NCBI RefSeq assembly: GCF_016132545.1
Contig: NZ_CP066167.1
Location: forward strand, 186,001-250,000
Reading direction: 5' to 3'
DNA from: Spongiibacter nanhainus
Lineage (GTDB): Bacteria; Pseudomonadota; Gammaproteobacteria; Pseudomonadales; Spongiibacteraceae
DNA length: 64,000 bases
Position 1 is the stretch's first letter. Every line of letters starts with the position of its first letter. Shown piece after piece: positions 45,151 to 55,241 of this stretch. Below the pieces are notes generated by a model. That model ran no database searches and was not told where the DNA came from. It saw only the letters and a list, made by a program, of their open reading frames with translations. The position numbers and the translations under genes were made by a program.

Positions 45151-48100
45151 ATGACTCAGCAGCGGGATTTCCTGGCTCTGGAGTGGCTGCTTGGCGAGAT
45201 AGAGGTCTCGCTGCAGCACTGTGTGCCAGTTATAGAAACCCACCTGGCCGGCGCTGCCACCGCTGAGGATGACGCGCTGGGCGAGGTTCAGAGCGCGCTG
45301 CATCAGGTTGCCGGTAGCCTGCAGATGGTGGAGTTCAGCGGCGATGCGCTGTTGGCCAAAGAGATGGAGCGGGCCGTTGCCGACATCGCTAATGGTTCGC
45401 TGAGCGGTCAGGCGGCGGCCGCCGCCCTGACCGCTGTGCGGCAGCTGGCGCAGACCCTGCCGGCTTATCTTCGCCAGCGACTACAAGGCCGCTGCGAGCT
45501 GCCGGTGTCGCTGATGCTGCTGATTAACGACCTGCGCGCTGCCAGAGGGCAGGTGCTGTTGTCGTCGACGGTGCTGTTTTCACCGCTGACTCAGGTCGCT
45601 CCCGCCAGCCCGGTGGGACCTAGCCTCGATAGTGGCACCGTCGCCGAACTCACCAGCAAATTGCGGCAAATGTATCAGATTGCTCTGAGCAGCTATCTGG
45701 AAGGTAAAGACCCGCAAAGGTCGCTGGAATATCTTTCCAAAGTCTGCGCCCGGGCCGGCAAACTCTGCGCGGGCCAGGTCTCGCAGAATATGTGGCTGGC
45801 CGGTGCAGCACTGTTGGAAGCCCTTGGCCAAGGCGAGTTTGGCGGTGGCTATCAAGCTGGAGAGGCCGTGGTCTCACTGCTGCGGCGGCTGGATCGCGAG
45901 CTGCGCCAGCTGGGCGACAAGCAGCGAGCTGCCACTGCTTCCACCTCGCTGCTGAGGGATTTACTGTTTTATGTGGCCTGTAGCCGCTCTGGCAGTGAGC
46001 TGGTTAAAGGCGTAAAGGCTCGCCACCAATTAGCGGATAACCTGCTGGAGGCCGATGCGCAGCGCAGCCGTTTGGCAGAGCCTGCGGCCCAGGCGGTGGT
46101 GGAGGAGCTGGACGATCTGGCGCGGCAGTTGATCGCCGGCGCGGCCAGTGCCGAGTTGCGTATGCGTTGTCTGGATCTCGGCGACGCGCTGGCGGTACTG
46201 GGAGAGGTGCCGTCCCTGCTCACGCTGCAAGCGGTGGGCGAGGTGCTATCCGGTGATGTTAGCGATATCCAGCGCCAAAGTGCCGCCGATACTTTGAATC
46301 GTCTTGCCCAAACTCTGCGGGACTCCTCTCAGCGTGAGGAGGCACTGGCGCCAGTGGCCGTTGACCCTGTTGTTGGGGAGGAAGAGCGCCGCCAACAATA
46401 CCGCCAGGCCCGCCGCGCGCTGATTGGCCAAAGCCGGGGGGTATTGGCAGATACCCAAGATGCCATTATGAGTTATGTGGCAGAGGGCTGGCGCTCCCGT
46501 GAACTTGAAGATCTGCCGGCGCGTTTGCAGGAGTTGTCTTCCGCACTCCGCACGGCAGCTATGCCAGAGCCGGCGCGGATTATCGAGCGCTGCGCTGCCT
46601 ATATCGGCGAGCAATTGATTGCAGCAGGCAACACGCCTGACTGGCCGACGCTGGATGCCCTGGCGGATGCCTTGACCTCGGTGGATTATTATCTGGAGCG
46701 CAATGTTGTCGCAGACACTGAGCAGGACAGTGCCCTGTTAAGAACGGCGGCAGACTACGTAGAGCGCCTGGGCTATCCGGTTCCCGGCCGCCGCGCCAGC
46801 GCTGACATCATTACCCTGCCGACAGCCGCGGCAACCGAGACCCCATCAAATGAGGCTGCTCAAGACAGCCGCGCAGAGCAGCAAAAGGACGTTAGCAAAG
46901 AACCCGCCGTCCTCGACCCAGAAGTCCTGGAAATCTTTGTAGAAGAAGCCCGGGAGGTCGTCGATACACTGAATGCTGCACTACCAACACTGATGCAGTT
47001 GCCCCCCGAAGATGCTGTGCTGGCCGATGTGCGTCGGGCTTTTCATACCCTCAAGGGCAGTGGCCGAATGGCCGGTGCGGAACAGTGTGGCGAGCTGGCC
47101 TGGTCGGTGGAAAACATGCTCAACAAAGTCGTCGAAGGGCGCTTTGTTTTAGACCTTCCTCGCTGCCAGGTTGTCGAGCAGGTGACGGCGATACTGCCTG
47201 AGCTCATCAATGGATTGGAGCAGCACCGAGAACTGGCTGCCACCCGTCTGCAGCCATATATTGCTGCCGCCACCGCCCTCGCCGAACAGCAGGATCCTGC
47301 TCTGGATGCTCGCTTCACCGACTCCGCCTCACAGGGAGAGGAGTTGATCGCGGTCTTTATCGCCGAAGCCGATGTCCACCTGGCGGAAATTGATGCCTAC
47401 CTCAGCAGCGTGTACTCCTACCCGGCCTTATTGAGTGATGAGTTGCAGCGTTCATTGCACACCTTGAAGGGCGCTTCCCGAATGGCGGAAGTGTGGGCGG
47501 TGGCCAGCATTATCGCGCCGCTGGAAGGGCTGGTGAAAGAGTTGCGGTCAATGCGAGTCGCGGCGGATGAAAACTTGATTGCACTGATTGCCGATGTGGC
47601 GGAGGAAACTCGTCGCCTTACCGATCAACTGAAAACTCGTACGGCCGCTGAGCTTGAAACTCCAGAAGCCCTGGTGAACCGGGTCAACACCACCGCAGCC
47701 GCGATGATCGACGCCGCCGAGCAAGCCCAGGCGCAGCGGCAACACGGGCAAATACCTGCCGGCGTGCTCAATGCTTTCTTGGCCACCTTCGGGGACCATA
47801 TACAAAATTTGATGGATCAGTTGGCCCAGCCTGAGCAATTCGACGGTCAGCTGTTGGCGGATTACACCGCTATCATGGGGCAGTTCGCCACCCGCGCCGA
47901 GGAGATCGGCAGCGAATCCACGGCGGAAATGGCCCAGGCACTGCAGGTGCTGTTCAGTCATACCAAGGCGCCTATCGATCAGCAGTTTGTGGGGCTGGTC
48001 AATAAAGCTCTTGATCAGCTGATGGACGACCTCAATCAGTTGGCCGCAGAGCAGTCTGCTGAGGAAAACAGCGGGCTGTTGGATATGCTGCGGGAGTACG

Positions 48101-50658
48101 AGTCTGCAGCGGAGGGCTATGGTTCGGCCCCTGGACCGGAGGCCCGGGACAGCGCGGCGGAGGAGGACATCCCTGTCCCGGAGGCGACATTTGCGGAGCC
48201 CGATCCAGAACCTGCATCCAACACTGAGCCGGTAAGCGAAACGGAGACGCCGGCAGAAGATAGCGCGCCCGCGGCTCAGCACGATCACGAGGAAATCGAT
48301 CCGGAAATCCTGGAAATCTTTCTGGAAGAGGCTCACGACCTGTTGGAGAACCTGGATAGCGCTCTCCACGCCTGGAGTGAGCAGCCTGATAACCTCCAAC
48401 ATATTGATGATATTCAACGCTACCTGCACACCCTGAAAGGGGGGGCGCGCCTGTCCGGGTTGCCGGCACTGGGTGATCAGAGTCACGATTTTGAGACCAT
48501 GCTGGCCAATGGCGCAGCCACTGGCACCGATTCTCATGCCTTGTTGGCGGATGCCCAGCGGCGCCAGGATCGCCTGGTAGCCGCAGTCGATGCGGTGGCC
48601 AAGGGCGAGATGCCCAGCAACGCTGAGACTTCCGATGGCGATGATGCACCAGCTACAGCGGAAGCGACTAGCCCCATAGAGGACGACTTGGCGGCCACCC
48701 CAGGCAGCACAACGGCAAGTGCTGACAACGACGCTCCGCCAGCAGTAGTGGGTGCCGCCAGCGACGCCACCAAGGCGCTGGAGCGCAGTGATGCGGAAGG
48801 CGTACTGATGGCCGCCCAGCTCAGTCGCGGGCCTCAGGAAATGATCAAGGTTCCGGCCCAGTTGCTTGAGCAGCTGATTAACCTGGCCGGTGAAACCTCT
48901 ATCGCCCGCAGCCGTGTAGAAGAGCAGGTCGTGGATATGCACTTCTCGCTGGACGAGATGGATATGACCATATCCCGGCTGCAGGACCAGGTGCGCCGCA
49001 TTGATCTGGAAACCGAAGCGCAAATCGTCCACCGCCAGGAGCAGATCGAGAGTGAGGGTGCCGAGGGTTTCGATGCCCTGGAGTTCGACCGCTATTCCCA
49101 GCTGCAACAGTTGTCCCGGTCATTGCTGGAATCTGCCTCGGACCTGATTGACCTCCGCGCCACCGTCGTGGACAAGAGCCGGGATATGGAAACGCTGCTG
49201 ATGCAGCAGTCCCGGGTTAATACTGAATTGCAAGAAGGCCTGATGCGCTCGCAAATGGTTCACTTTGCGCGCATGGTGCCGCGGCTGCGCCGGGGTGTCC
49301 GTCAGGTCAGCGGCGAATTGGGCAAGCGGGTAGAGTTCCGTGTCTACAACGCCGACGGTGAGATGGACCGCCGGGTCTTAGAGCGGATATTGCCGGCGCT
49401 GGAGCATATGCTGCGCAATGCGATTGACCATGGCATCGAAAGCGAGTCCCAGCGCCGGGAGGCCGGCAAACCGGAAGTGGGCGAAATCGCCATGCGCTTT
49501 GAGCGCCAGGGCGGTGATGTCGTGATCCAGATTTGGGACGACGGCGGCGGTGTCGATCTGGACGCGGTGCGTCGCAAGGCGGAATCTCTAGGGCTTATCA
49601 CCCAAGATGCCGAACTTACCGATCGCCAGTTACTGGAATATATTTTCCACGCCGGATTCACCACTAGCGACAGTATCTCGCAGATTTCCGGCCGCGGTGT
49701 CGGCATGGACGTGGTGCGCAGCGAAATCAAACAGCTGGGCGGCTCGGTGGATATCAACTCCCAGCGCGGCCAGGGCACCCGCTTTGAAATCCGCTTGCCC
49801 TTCACCGTCTCGGTCAACCGGGCGCTAATGGTGAGCGTGGGTGGCGAGGTCTACGCAGTGCCCCTCAACAATATCGAAGGTATCGTTCGGGTCAGTCCCT
49901 ACGAGTTGGAGGAGTACTACCAAGAGGACGGTCCCGACTTCGAGTACGCCGGTCAGCAATACCAGATTCAGTATATGGGCCAGCTGTTGGGCTTTGCCCA
50001 CCCCCACTTGGAAAGCAGTACCGAGCAGCGTCCGGTATTGCTGGTGCGCAACGCCGACCAGCCCACCGCGGTGCAGGTCGATGGCCTGATGGGTTCCCGC
50101 GAGGTGGTGGTGAAAAGTCTGGGTCCGCAGTTTGCTGCGGTGCCGGGGCTGTCCGGTGCAACCGTGCTGGGTGACGGCAGTGTGGTGATTATCGTGGATA
50201 TGCTGGCTAGCTTGCGCGCCAGCTCGGCTCGGCAGCTGGCCAGTGGCGAGCAGGACTTTGCCCTGGAGGACAGTGGCGAAAAACGGGTCATGGTAGTGGA
50301 TGACTCGGTAACCGTACGCAAGGTCACGTCCCGCTTGCTGCAGCGTCAACGCATGGAGGTGTTGCTGGCGCGGGATGGCATGGATGCGGTCACTCAGCTA
50401 CAGGATATGGAGCTGCTGCCAGACGTGATTTTGCTGGATATCGAGATGCCTCGCATGGATGGCTTTGAAGTGGCAGGGCGCCTGCGCAGTAACCCCCGCT
50501 TGCAAAATATCCCCATTATCATGATTAGCTCGCGGACCGGTTCCAAGCACCGGCGGCGGGCCGAGGGCTTGGGCATTGATGCCTTCCTGGGCAAGCCGTA
50601 TCAGGAGATGCAGTTGCTGAAAACCATTGATGACGTGCTGGCCACTGTGGAGGTGTAA
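45151..50658 (+). CDS. chpA: ChpA-type hybrid chemosensory histidine kinase
   Basis: An 1835-residue CheA-like protein. A degenerate Hpt-like element (His51 in LHQVAGS) and a helical N-terminal region (to about 570) come first. Three canonical Hpt domains follow: His632 (FHTLKGSGRM), His770 (LHTLKGASRM) and His1093 (LHTLKGGARL), with acidic linkers. The CheA dimer and HATPase region has N-box RNAIDHG (Asn1423), DDGGG and GRGVGMDVV. A CheW domain (about 1545-1690) and a receiver with Asp1763 and Lys1815 end it. P. aeruginosa ChpA is longer, about 2,470 residues, with more phosphotransfer modules. A 10-codon reading frame at 45122 overlaps the start. Confidence 0.93.
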   Translation: MTQQRDFLALEWLLGEIEVSLQHCVPVIETHLAGAATAEDDALGEVQSALHQVAGSLQMVEFSGDALLAKEMERAVADIANGSLSGQAAAAALTAVRQLAQTLPAYLRQRLQGRCELPVSLMLLINDLRAARGQVLLSSTVLFSPLTQVAPASPVGPSLDSGTVAELTSKLRQMYQIALSSYLEGKDPQRSLEYLSKVCARAGKLCAGQVSQNMWLAGAALLEALGQGEFGGGYQAGEAVVSLLRRLDRELRQLGDKQRAATASTSLLRDLLFYVACSRSGSELVKGVKARHQLADNLLEADAQRSRLAEPAAQAVVEELDDLARQLIAGAASAELRMRCLDLGDALAVLGEVPSLLTLQAVGEVLSGDVSDIQRQSAADTLNRLAQTLRDSSQREEALAPVAVDPVVGEEERRQQYRQARRALIGQSRGVLADTQDAIMSYVAEGWRSRELEDLPARLQELSSALRTAAMPEPARIIERCAAYIGEQLIAAGNTPDWPTLDALADALTSVDYYLERNVVADTEQDSALLRTAADYVERLGYPVPGRRASADIITLPTAAATETPSNEAAQDSRAEQQKDVSKEPAVLDPEVLEIFVEEAREVVDTLNAALPTLMQLPPEDAVLADVRRAFHTLKGSGRMAGAEQCGELAWSVENMLNKVVEGRFVLDLPRCQVVEQVTAILPELINGLEQHRELAATRLQPYIAAATALAEQQDPALDARFTDSASQGEELIAVFIAEADVHLAEIDAYLSSVYSYPALLSDELQRSLHTLKGASRMAEVWAVASIIAPLEGLVKELRSMRVAADENLIALIADVAEETRRLTDQLKTRTAAELETPEALVNRVNTTAAAMIDAAEQAQAQRQHGQIPAGVLNAFLATFGDHIQNLMDQLAQPEQFDGQLLADYTAIMGQFATRAEEIGSESTAEMAQALQVLFSHTKAPIDQQFVGLVNKALDQLMDDLNQLAAEQSAEENSGLLDMLREYESAAEGYGSAPGPEARDSAAEEDIPVPEATFAEPDPEPASNTEPVSETETPAEDSAPAAQHDHEEIDPEILEIFLEEAHDLLENLDSALHAWSEQPDNLQHIDDIQRYLHTLKGGARLSGLPALGDQSHDFETMLANGAATGTDSHALLADAQRRQDRLVAAVDAVAKGEMPSNAETSDGDDAPATAEATSPIEDDLAATPGSTTASADNDAPPAVVGAASDATKALERSDAEGVLMAAQLSRGPQEMIKVPAQLLEQLINLAGETSIARSRVEEQVVDMHFSLDEMDMTISRLQDQVRRIDLETEAQIVHRQEQIESEGAEGFDALEFDRYSQLQQLSRSLLESASDLIDLRATVVDKSRDMETLLMQQSRVNTELQEGLMRSQMVHFARMVPRLRRGVRQVSGELGKRVEFRVYNADGEMDRRVLERILPALEHMLRNAIDHGIESESQRREAGKPEVGEIAMRFERQGGDVVIQIWDDGGGVDLDAVRRKAESLGLITQDAELTDRQLLEYIFHAGFTTSDSISQISGRGVGMDVVRSEIKQLGGSVDINSQRGQGTRFEIRLPFTVSVNRALMVSVGGEVYAVPLNNIEGIVRVSPYELEEYYQEDGPDFEYAGQQYQIQYMGQLLGFAHPHLESSTEQRPVLLVRNADQPTAVQVDGLMGSREVVVKSLGPQFAAVPGLSGATVLGDGSVVIIVDMLASLRASSARQLASGEQDFALEDSGEKRVMVVDDSVTVRKVTSRLLQRQRMEVLLARDGMDAVTQLQDMELLPDVILLDIEMPRMDGFEVAGRLRSNPRLQNIPIIMISSRTGSKHRRRAEGLGIDAFLGKPYQEMQLLKTIDDVLATVEV

Positions 50659-51155
50659 TGAACGATCCGGCCACTGTCAAAGAAGAGTATTTGCCCACTT
50701 TGGTACTGCCGCTTCGCGATAGCGCCCTGGTATTACCCAGCCATTGTGTGGCGGAGGTGATGATGGCCGGCAGTATTGAGGCGGAGGAGTCTTCGCCACA
50801 CTTGCTCGGTTTTGCTAATTGGCGGGAACGGGAACTGCCTGTGCTGAGCTTTGAAGCCCTGCGCGATGGCCAGTTGCCCCAGCAGTTCCGGGCCCGGCAG
50901 TTGGCGGTACTCAATGCCATCGGCGGCGCCGAAGGAATGAGCCACTTTGCTGTTGCGGTGTCGGCGATGCCCCACCACTGGGAGTTGAGCGAAGACCAAG
51001 TGGAAACCTTGGAGGTGCCTGACGATCTGCAGTCCCCTGCCATACAGGGCATGATTAAGGTCGCAGGGCAGAGCCTGGTGGTGCCGGATTGGGATTATCT
51101 TCAGCAGCAGGCCATGAATGCCTATCAGCAGCGCCAGCCGGATTCCTCTGACTAA
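50658..51155 (+). CDS. chpC: CheW-like chemotaxis protein ChpC
   Basis: A 165-residue CheW-domain protein with LVLPLRDSALVLPSHCVAEV at the start, ANWRERELPVLSFEAL in the middle and GMIKVAGQSLVVPDWDY near the end. It overlaps the chpA stop by one base (TAATG), so it is translationally coupled. In Pseudomonas chpC follows chpB; here chpB is absent. It ends 7 bp from the convergent rsmE stop. Confidence 0.87.
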   Translation: MNDPATVKEEYLPTLVLPLRDSALVLPSHCVAEVMMAGSIEAEESSPHLLGFANWRERELPVLSFEALRDGQLPQQFRARQLAVLNAIGGAEGMSHFAVAVSAMPHHWELSEDQVETLEVPDDLQSPAIQGMIKVAGQSLVVPDWDYLQQQAMNAYQQRQPDSSD

Positions 51156-51162
51156 CTGCAAT

Positions 51163-51933
51163 CTATGAAATTCCCATGTCGCCCCAGTGGTATTGCAGTA
51201 TGCTCAGCGCCGCCAGTGGCGCGGTTTCGGTGCGCATAATGCGGGGCCCCAGCTGCAAGCAGTAAAAGCCCAATGCCCGGCAGCGGGCTACTTCGCTGTC
51301 CTCAAACCCACCTTCTGGGCCCACCAAGACTTGCACCTGTCGCGGCCTTTCCCCCGACCAGATACTGCTTAAATCGGCACTGGACGTAGGGTCCGCTTCG
51401 CTGTCGGGGTGGAGGACCAGTCGCAGTGGTTCGGTTTTTTCGGTGCGCTCTAACCAGTCAATCAGTGGCGCGGGTTCGGCGATATCTACCAGCTCGCTGC
51501 GGCCCGATTGTTCGCAGGCGCTGATCATCACTTGTTGCCAGTGGCGCTGTTTTTTTTCCTGCCGCTGGGCGTTGAGTTTGACGTCGACCCGCTCGGTGTA
51601 CAGCGGCACTATCGCCGTCACGCCCAGTTCGGTCGCTTTTTGAATGACCCAATCCATGCGGTCACCTTTGGAGATGCCGATGGCCAGAGTGAGGTTTAAT
51701 GGTGAGGGCGGGCAAATGTCGCTTTGCCGTTCGCCGAGCTGGCAGCGAATGTGTTTTTTATCCACCGCAGTGAGGTGGGCGGCGTATTGAAAGCCATCGC
51801 CATTGAATAGCACAAGCTCGCGGCCGACTCGCATACGCAGCACCTGACCCAGGTAATGGGCGGCCCGCTCTTCCAGCGCCAGCTCTTCGCCCGCCTTTAG
51901 CAGCTGGCTAGTATAGATCCGTGGAATTCTCAT
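51163..51933 (-). CDS. rsmE: 16S rRNA (uracil1498-N3)-methyltransferase RsmE
   Basis: A 256-residue SPOUT methyltransferase. The N-terminal PUA-like start is RIPRIYTSQLL. The knot region carries VGPEGGFEDSEV and LGPRIMRTETAPLAAL, the AdoMet-binding signature. It methylates U1498 of 16S rRNA. It overlaps argA by 4 bp (ATGA). In E. coli rsmE is beside gshB, which also lies nearby here. Confidence 0.95.
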   Translation of the reverse strand: MRIPRIYTSQLLKAGEELALEERAAHYLGQVLRMRVGRELVLFNGDGFQYAAHLTAVDKKHIRCQLGERQSDICPPSPLNLTLAIGISKGDRMDWVIQKATELGVTAIVPLYTERVDVKLNAQRQEKKQRHWQQVMISACEQSGRSELVDIAEPAPLIDWLERTEKTEPLRLVLHPDSEADPTSSADLSSIWSGERPRQVQVLVGPEGGFEDSEVARCRALGFYCLQLGPRIMRTETAPLAALSILQYHWGDMGIS

Positions 51934-53258
51934 GACGCCAGCGTTTTGATAAAGGCCTTGGAGTTGCGTTGACAGTTGTAGAGCTCGCGTTTTGCTGGCG
52001 GCAGATCATCCACCGGGCACTCCACATAGCCCTGTTCCTGGAACCAGTGTGCGGTTTGGGTAGTGAGCACAAACACCTGATTCAGGCCCTGCCTGGCGGC
52101 GGCTTTTTCCAGCTCTGCCAGCAGTCGCTCGGCCCGGTCTGCACCCCGGTAGTCGGGATGGGTAGCCACACAGGCTATCTCACCACTGCGCTGCTCAGGA
52201 TAGGGGTAGAGGGCGGCACAGGCGATGATCATGCCGTCCTGTTCCAGTACTTTAAAGTGCTCGATCTCGGTTTCCAGCAATTCCCGGGAGCGTTTCAGGA
52301 GCACGCCTTGCTGTTCTAAGGGCTCAATGATGGCGAGTATGCCGCCGACGTCGTCGATGGACGCGGTATGCAAGTGCTCAAAATGCTCCTGAGTGATCAA
52401 GGTGCCGGCACCGTCTCGGGTAAACAGTTCGCTGAGCAGCGCGCCGTCCTCCCGGTATGAGATAAGGTGGCAGCGCTGTATGCCCAGGTCGCCGGCATTA
52501 ACTGCAGCCTGGACAATGGTGTCGCTGCCCAGGGCAGTGTTTTTCGCTACCAGGTTGTCGACGTCACGGTATTCGCACTGTTCGATCAGCTCTCCCTGGT
52601 GATTGAGCAGGCCCTCTTCGGCAGTGAACAGGATCAGTTTATCGGCTTGCAGCGCCCGTGCGGTATGGACGGCGACGTCCTCCGCCGTGAGATTGAAAAT
52701 CTCCCCGGTGGGGGAGTAACCCAGTGGCGATAAAATAACGATCTGGCCCTGGTGTAACTGCTGCTGCAGTCCTTGGGCGTCGATGCGCCTGACTACGCCG
52801 GTGTGTTTGTAATCTACACCGTCGAGAATACCCAGTGGACGGGCGGTGACAAAGTTGCCGCTGCTGACCCGGATAAATGCACCGTGCATGGGGGAGTTGG
52901 CGACCCCCATGGATAGCAGCGCCTCGATATGACTGCGCAGTGAACCGGTGGCATCGGTGACGCAGCGCATCTCGCGCTCGTCGGTAATGCGCAGGTCCCG
53001 GTGGAAACGGCTCTGCAAACCGGCTTGGACCACCCGCTCTTCGATCTGCGGTCGGGCGCCGTGGACCAGTACCAGGCGCACTCCAAGGCTGTTGAGCAGC
53101 GCAATGTCGTGCACAATGTTGTCGAAATTGTCGTGGGCAACCGCCTCGCCACTGAGCATCAACACAAAGGTCTTGCCGCGATGGGCGTTGATGTAGGGCG
53201 CGGAGTTGCGGAACCACTTGACGTAGTTTGTCTGTGAGTCGGTAGTCGGGTCAGACAT
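51930..53258 (-). CDS. argA: N-acetylglutamate synthase (amino-acid N-acetyltransferase)
   Basis: A 442-residue two-domain protein. The amino-acid kinase-like half (about residues 1-290) has FVLMLSGEAVAHDNF and a VLVHGARPQIEERV motif. The GNAT half has AALYPYPEQRSGEIACVATHPDYRGADRAERLL (about residues 345-380). It makes N-acetylglutamate, the first step of arginine synthesis, and is normally inhibited by arginine. The length is usual. Confidence 0.95.
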   Translation of the reverse strand: MSDPTTDSQTNYVKWFRNSAPYINAHRGKTFVLMLSGEAVAHDNFDNIVHDIALLNSLGVRLVLVHGARPQIEERVVQAGLQSRFHRDLRITDEREMRCVTDATGSLRSHIEALLSMGVANSPMHGAFIRVSSGNFVTARPLGILDGVDYKHTGVVRRIDAQGLQQQLHQGQIVILSPLGYSPTGEIFNLTAEDVAVHTARALQADKLILFTAEEGLLNHQGELIEQCEYRDVDNLVAKNTALGSDTIVQAAVNAGDLGIQRCHLISYREDGALLSELFTRDGAGTLITQEHFEHLHTASIDDVGGILAIIEPLEQQGVLLKRSRELLETEIEHFKVLEQDGMIIACAALYPYPEQRSGEIACVATHPDYRGADRAERLLAELEKAAARQGLNQVFVLTTQTAHWFQEQGYVECPVDDLPPAKRELYNCQRNSKAFIKTLAS

Positions 53259-53331
53259 GGCAGTGCGACAGTTGATGGTTTGAGATTTATTTTGTTTGTA
53301 ATGTCATAGCCTTACAAGGCATTTTTACAGA

Positions 53332-54237
53332 ATGTCGGAATTTGAACATACAGCGTCATCAGGATCGGCAGACGAGTTGGCGACAGAATCAGCTGAGCAG
53401 TGGCAATCGCAACTGTTGGACGCTATTGACGATCACTTTGCCGGTGCCCATCAGCGGGTCGATCGGGCCTATCGCCAACACTTTGCCTCCTTGCGTGCCG
53501 TGTTGGGGCGCCACTGGCAGCATCGACGGGATGTGCCGGCGGATTTATTGGCGGCGCCTAGAGCGCTTTGGCACACCGTGCGTCGCAGCAAGTCGCAGGC
53601 GGCGCGGCCACTCACTGGCAAGGAGCAGGCGGTGGCGGCGGTAATGGCGGAGCAGGTCTTGGACCTGCCGGGCTTACAGGCGCTAATGCTGGAGCACCTG
53701 CGCCATCATCCGGATTACCACCAGCGTGAGTTCGACGAGCTGAGGGCGCTGTTGGCGCCCTACGATAGCGAGCAGGCAGCCCGGCGCCTGCAGCTGGCGG
53801 TGGCGCAGTGGGGCCAGCGCCACGATAGCAATCGGGACCTGTTGTTATTTTTCAGTTTGGGGCTATTGGGGCGGGCGGTCAGCGACAAAATCGCCTTTGG
53901 CAGTGCGTCCCTGATTGGTGTGTCGGCGGCCAGCAGTGTGTATATCAGCCAGCAAGGGGCATTGTCGGCGCTGTGGGCAAGTTGGTTTGGCGTGCCCGGC
54001 TGGGTGGCAGTCAGTGGCGCGCTGGCGGGATTTGCTGTGGTCATTGCCGCCACACCGATTCTGTCCCCCTTTATTGAGTACGGATTCAATCGCTACCGAA
54101 CCCGGCAGCGCTTGCAAAAAATGGTGGAGCAGGTACACCGGGATGTGCGGCAGCCGCTATCGGAGCGGCTGTGGCAATACAGTGGCTATCTGCAGTTTAT
54201 TCCCGACTTGATCCAGATCCTCAAGCAGCTGCGCTGA
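53332..54237 (+). CDS. Membrane protein of unknown function
   Basis: A 301-residue protein I cannot assign to a family. The first half is polar and helical, with many His and Arg residues (YRQHFASLRAVLGRHWQHRR). Two hydrophobic segments lie near residues 168-200 (DLLLFFSLGLLGRAV onward) and 220-243 (GWVAVSGALAGFAVVIAATP), separated by a Gly/Ser-rich loop. A basic C-terminal tail follows. Base composition is like its neighbours. It stands alone between argA and the LysR-family gene, convergent with the latter. Confidence 0.7.
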   Translation: MSEFEHTASSGSADELATESAEQWQSQLLDAIDDHFAGAHQRVDRAYRQHFASLRAVLGRHWQHRRDVPADLLAAPRALWHTVRRSKSQAARPLTGKEQAVAAVMAEQVLDLPGLQALMLEHLRHHPDYHQREFDELRALLAPYDSEQAARRLQLAVAQWGQRHDSNRDLLLFFSLGLLGRAVSDKIAFGSASLIGVSAASSVYISQQGALSALWASWFGVPGWVAVSGALAGFAVVIAATPILSPFIEYGFNRYRTRQRLQKMVEQVHRDVRQPLSERLWQYSGYLQFIPDLIQILKQLR

Positions 54238-54249
54238 GGTGCCGCCGGG

Positions 54250-55131
54250 TTAAACGCTACTCTGACACTGCTCCAGCCAACGCAGGATGCCTTCGCTGCG
54301 GTATTTTTGGCGGTGCAGAATAAAGTAAAAATTGCGCCGTAGGTCTCTGCCGGGGGTGGGCAAGGCGACCAGTCGGCCGCTGTCGAGGGCGGATTGCAGC
54401 GACACTCTGGACAAACAGCCCACGCCCAAGCCTGTTTCCACCGCGCGCTTGATGGCCTCAGTGTGCTGCAGCTCCAGGCGGATGGTGATCTCGGGCAGCA
54501 ATTCGTTCATTGCTCGGTCAAAGGCCTGGCGGGTGCCGGAGCCGGGCTCCCGCAATATCCATTGGGCGCTGAGGATGTCGTTATCAGTCAGCGCGGTTTT
54601 CTTGGCCAGGGGGTGCTGAGGGTTGCAAAAAATCAGCAGCTCGTCGTCCCGCCATTTGGTCACCTCCAGGTCGGGGTGATGCAGCTCGCCCTCGATCAGG
54701 CCGATGTCCAGATCAAAGTTCAATACTTGCTGGCTGATGGTGGCGGTATTGGCGACATCGAGTTTGACCTTGGCGTGGGGGTAGCGGCTGATGAAATCCG
54801 CCATGATGTCTACCGCCATATAATTGCCGATGGTCAGGGTGGCGCCCACTTTCAATTCACCCACCTGGTCGTGTTGGCGAAAGGCCTGTTCCAGCGCCCG
54901 GGCCTGGTCCAAAAGCGACTCGGCCTGGGGGCGCAGTGCCCGTCCCAGCTCGTTGATCTGCAGGCGCTTGCCGATGCGGTCAAAAAGCTGGATGGAAAAC
55001 TGCTGCTCCAGGTCCTTAAGGGCGCTGGATGCCGCGGACTGTGACATCGCCAGGCTCTCTGCCGCCCGGGTGATATTTTCGGTGTGGGCCGCCGCCAGAA
55101 AGACCTGTAACTGCCTGAGGGTATAGTGCAT
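54250..55131 (-). CDS. LysR-family transcriptional regulator (FinR-like)
   Basis: A 293-residue LysR-type protein. The N-terminal winged helix-turn-helix is typical (FLAAAHTENITRAAESLAMS, then SQSAASSALKDLEQ). The effector-binding domain spans about residues 90-290. It is divergent from a ferredoxin-NADP reductase gene, the arrangement of finR-fpr in Pseudomonas, where FinR activates fpr under oxidative or sulfur stress. The 110-bp intergenic region probably holds both promoters. Confidence 0.88.
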   Translation of the reverse strand: MHYTLRQLQVFLAAAHTENITRAAESLAMSQSAASSALKDLEQQFSIQLFDRIGKRLQINELGRALRPQAESLLDQARALEQAFRQHDQVGELKVGATLTIGNYMAVDIMADFISRYPHAKVKLDVANTATISQQVLNFDLDIGLIEGELHHPDLEVTKWRDDELLIFCNPQHPLAKKTALTDNDILSAQWILREPGSGTRQAFDRAMNELLPEITIRLELQHTEAIKRAVETGLGVGCLSRVSLQSALDSGRLVALPTPGRDLRRNFYFILHRQKYRSEGILRWLEQCQSSV

Positions 55132-55241
55132 ATTTGATAAACCGATTAATCACATGAGTATAAGTTGTTTTGCCGATAGCATAGTCGGGGCGTAGCCTAA
55201 CCGCAAATACTCTTACTGTGAGCGACGGAGGCAGTAACGTC

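Noticed and set aside
45122-45154. Ten-codon reading frame just before chpA
   Set aside because: Too short to support as a gene; the overlap with the chpA ATG is noted as possible coupling only.
47548-49107. 519-codon open frame on the minus strand inside chpA
   Set aside because: Antisense to a well-supported CheA-like gene, with low-complexity sequence and no motifs.
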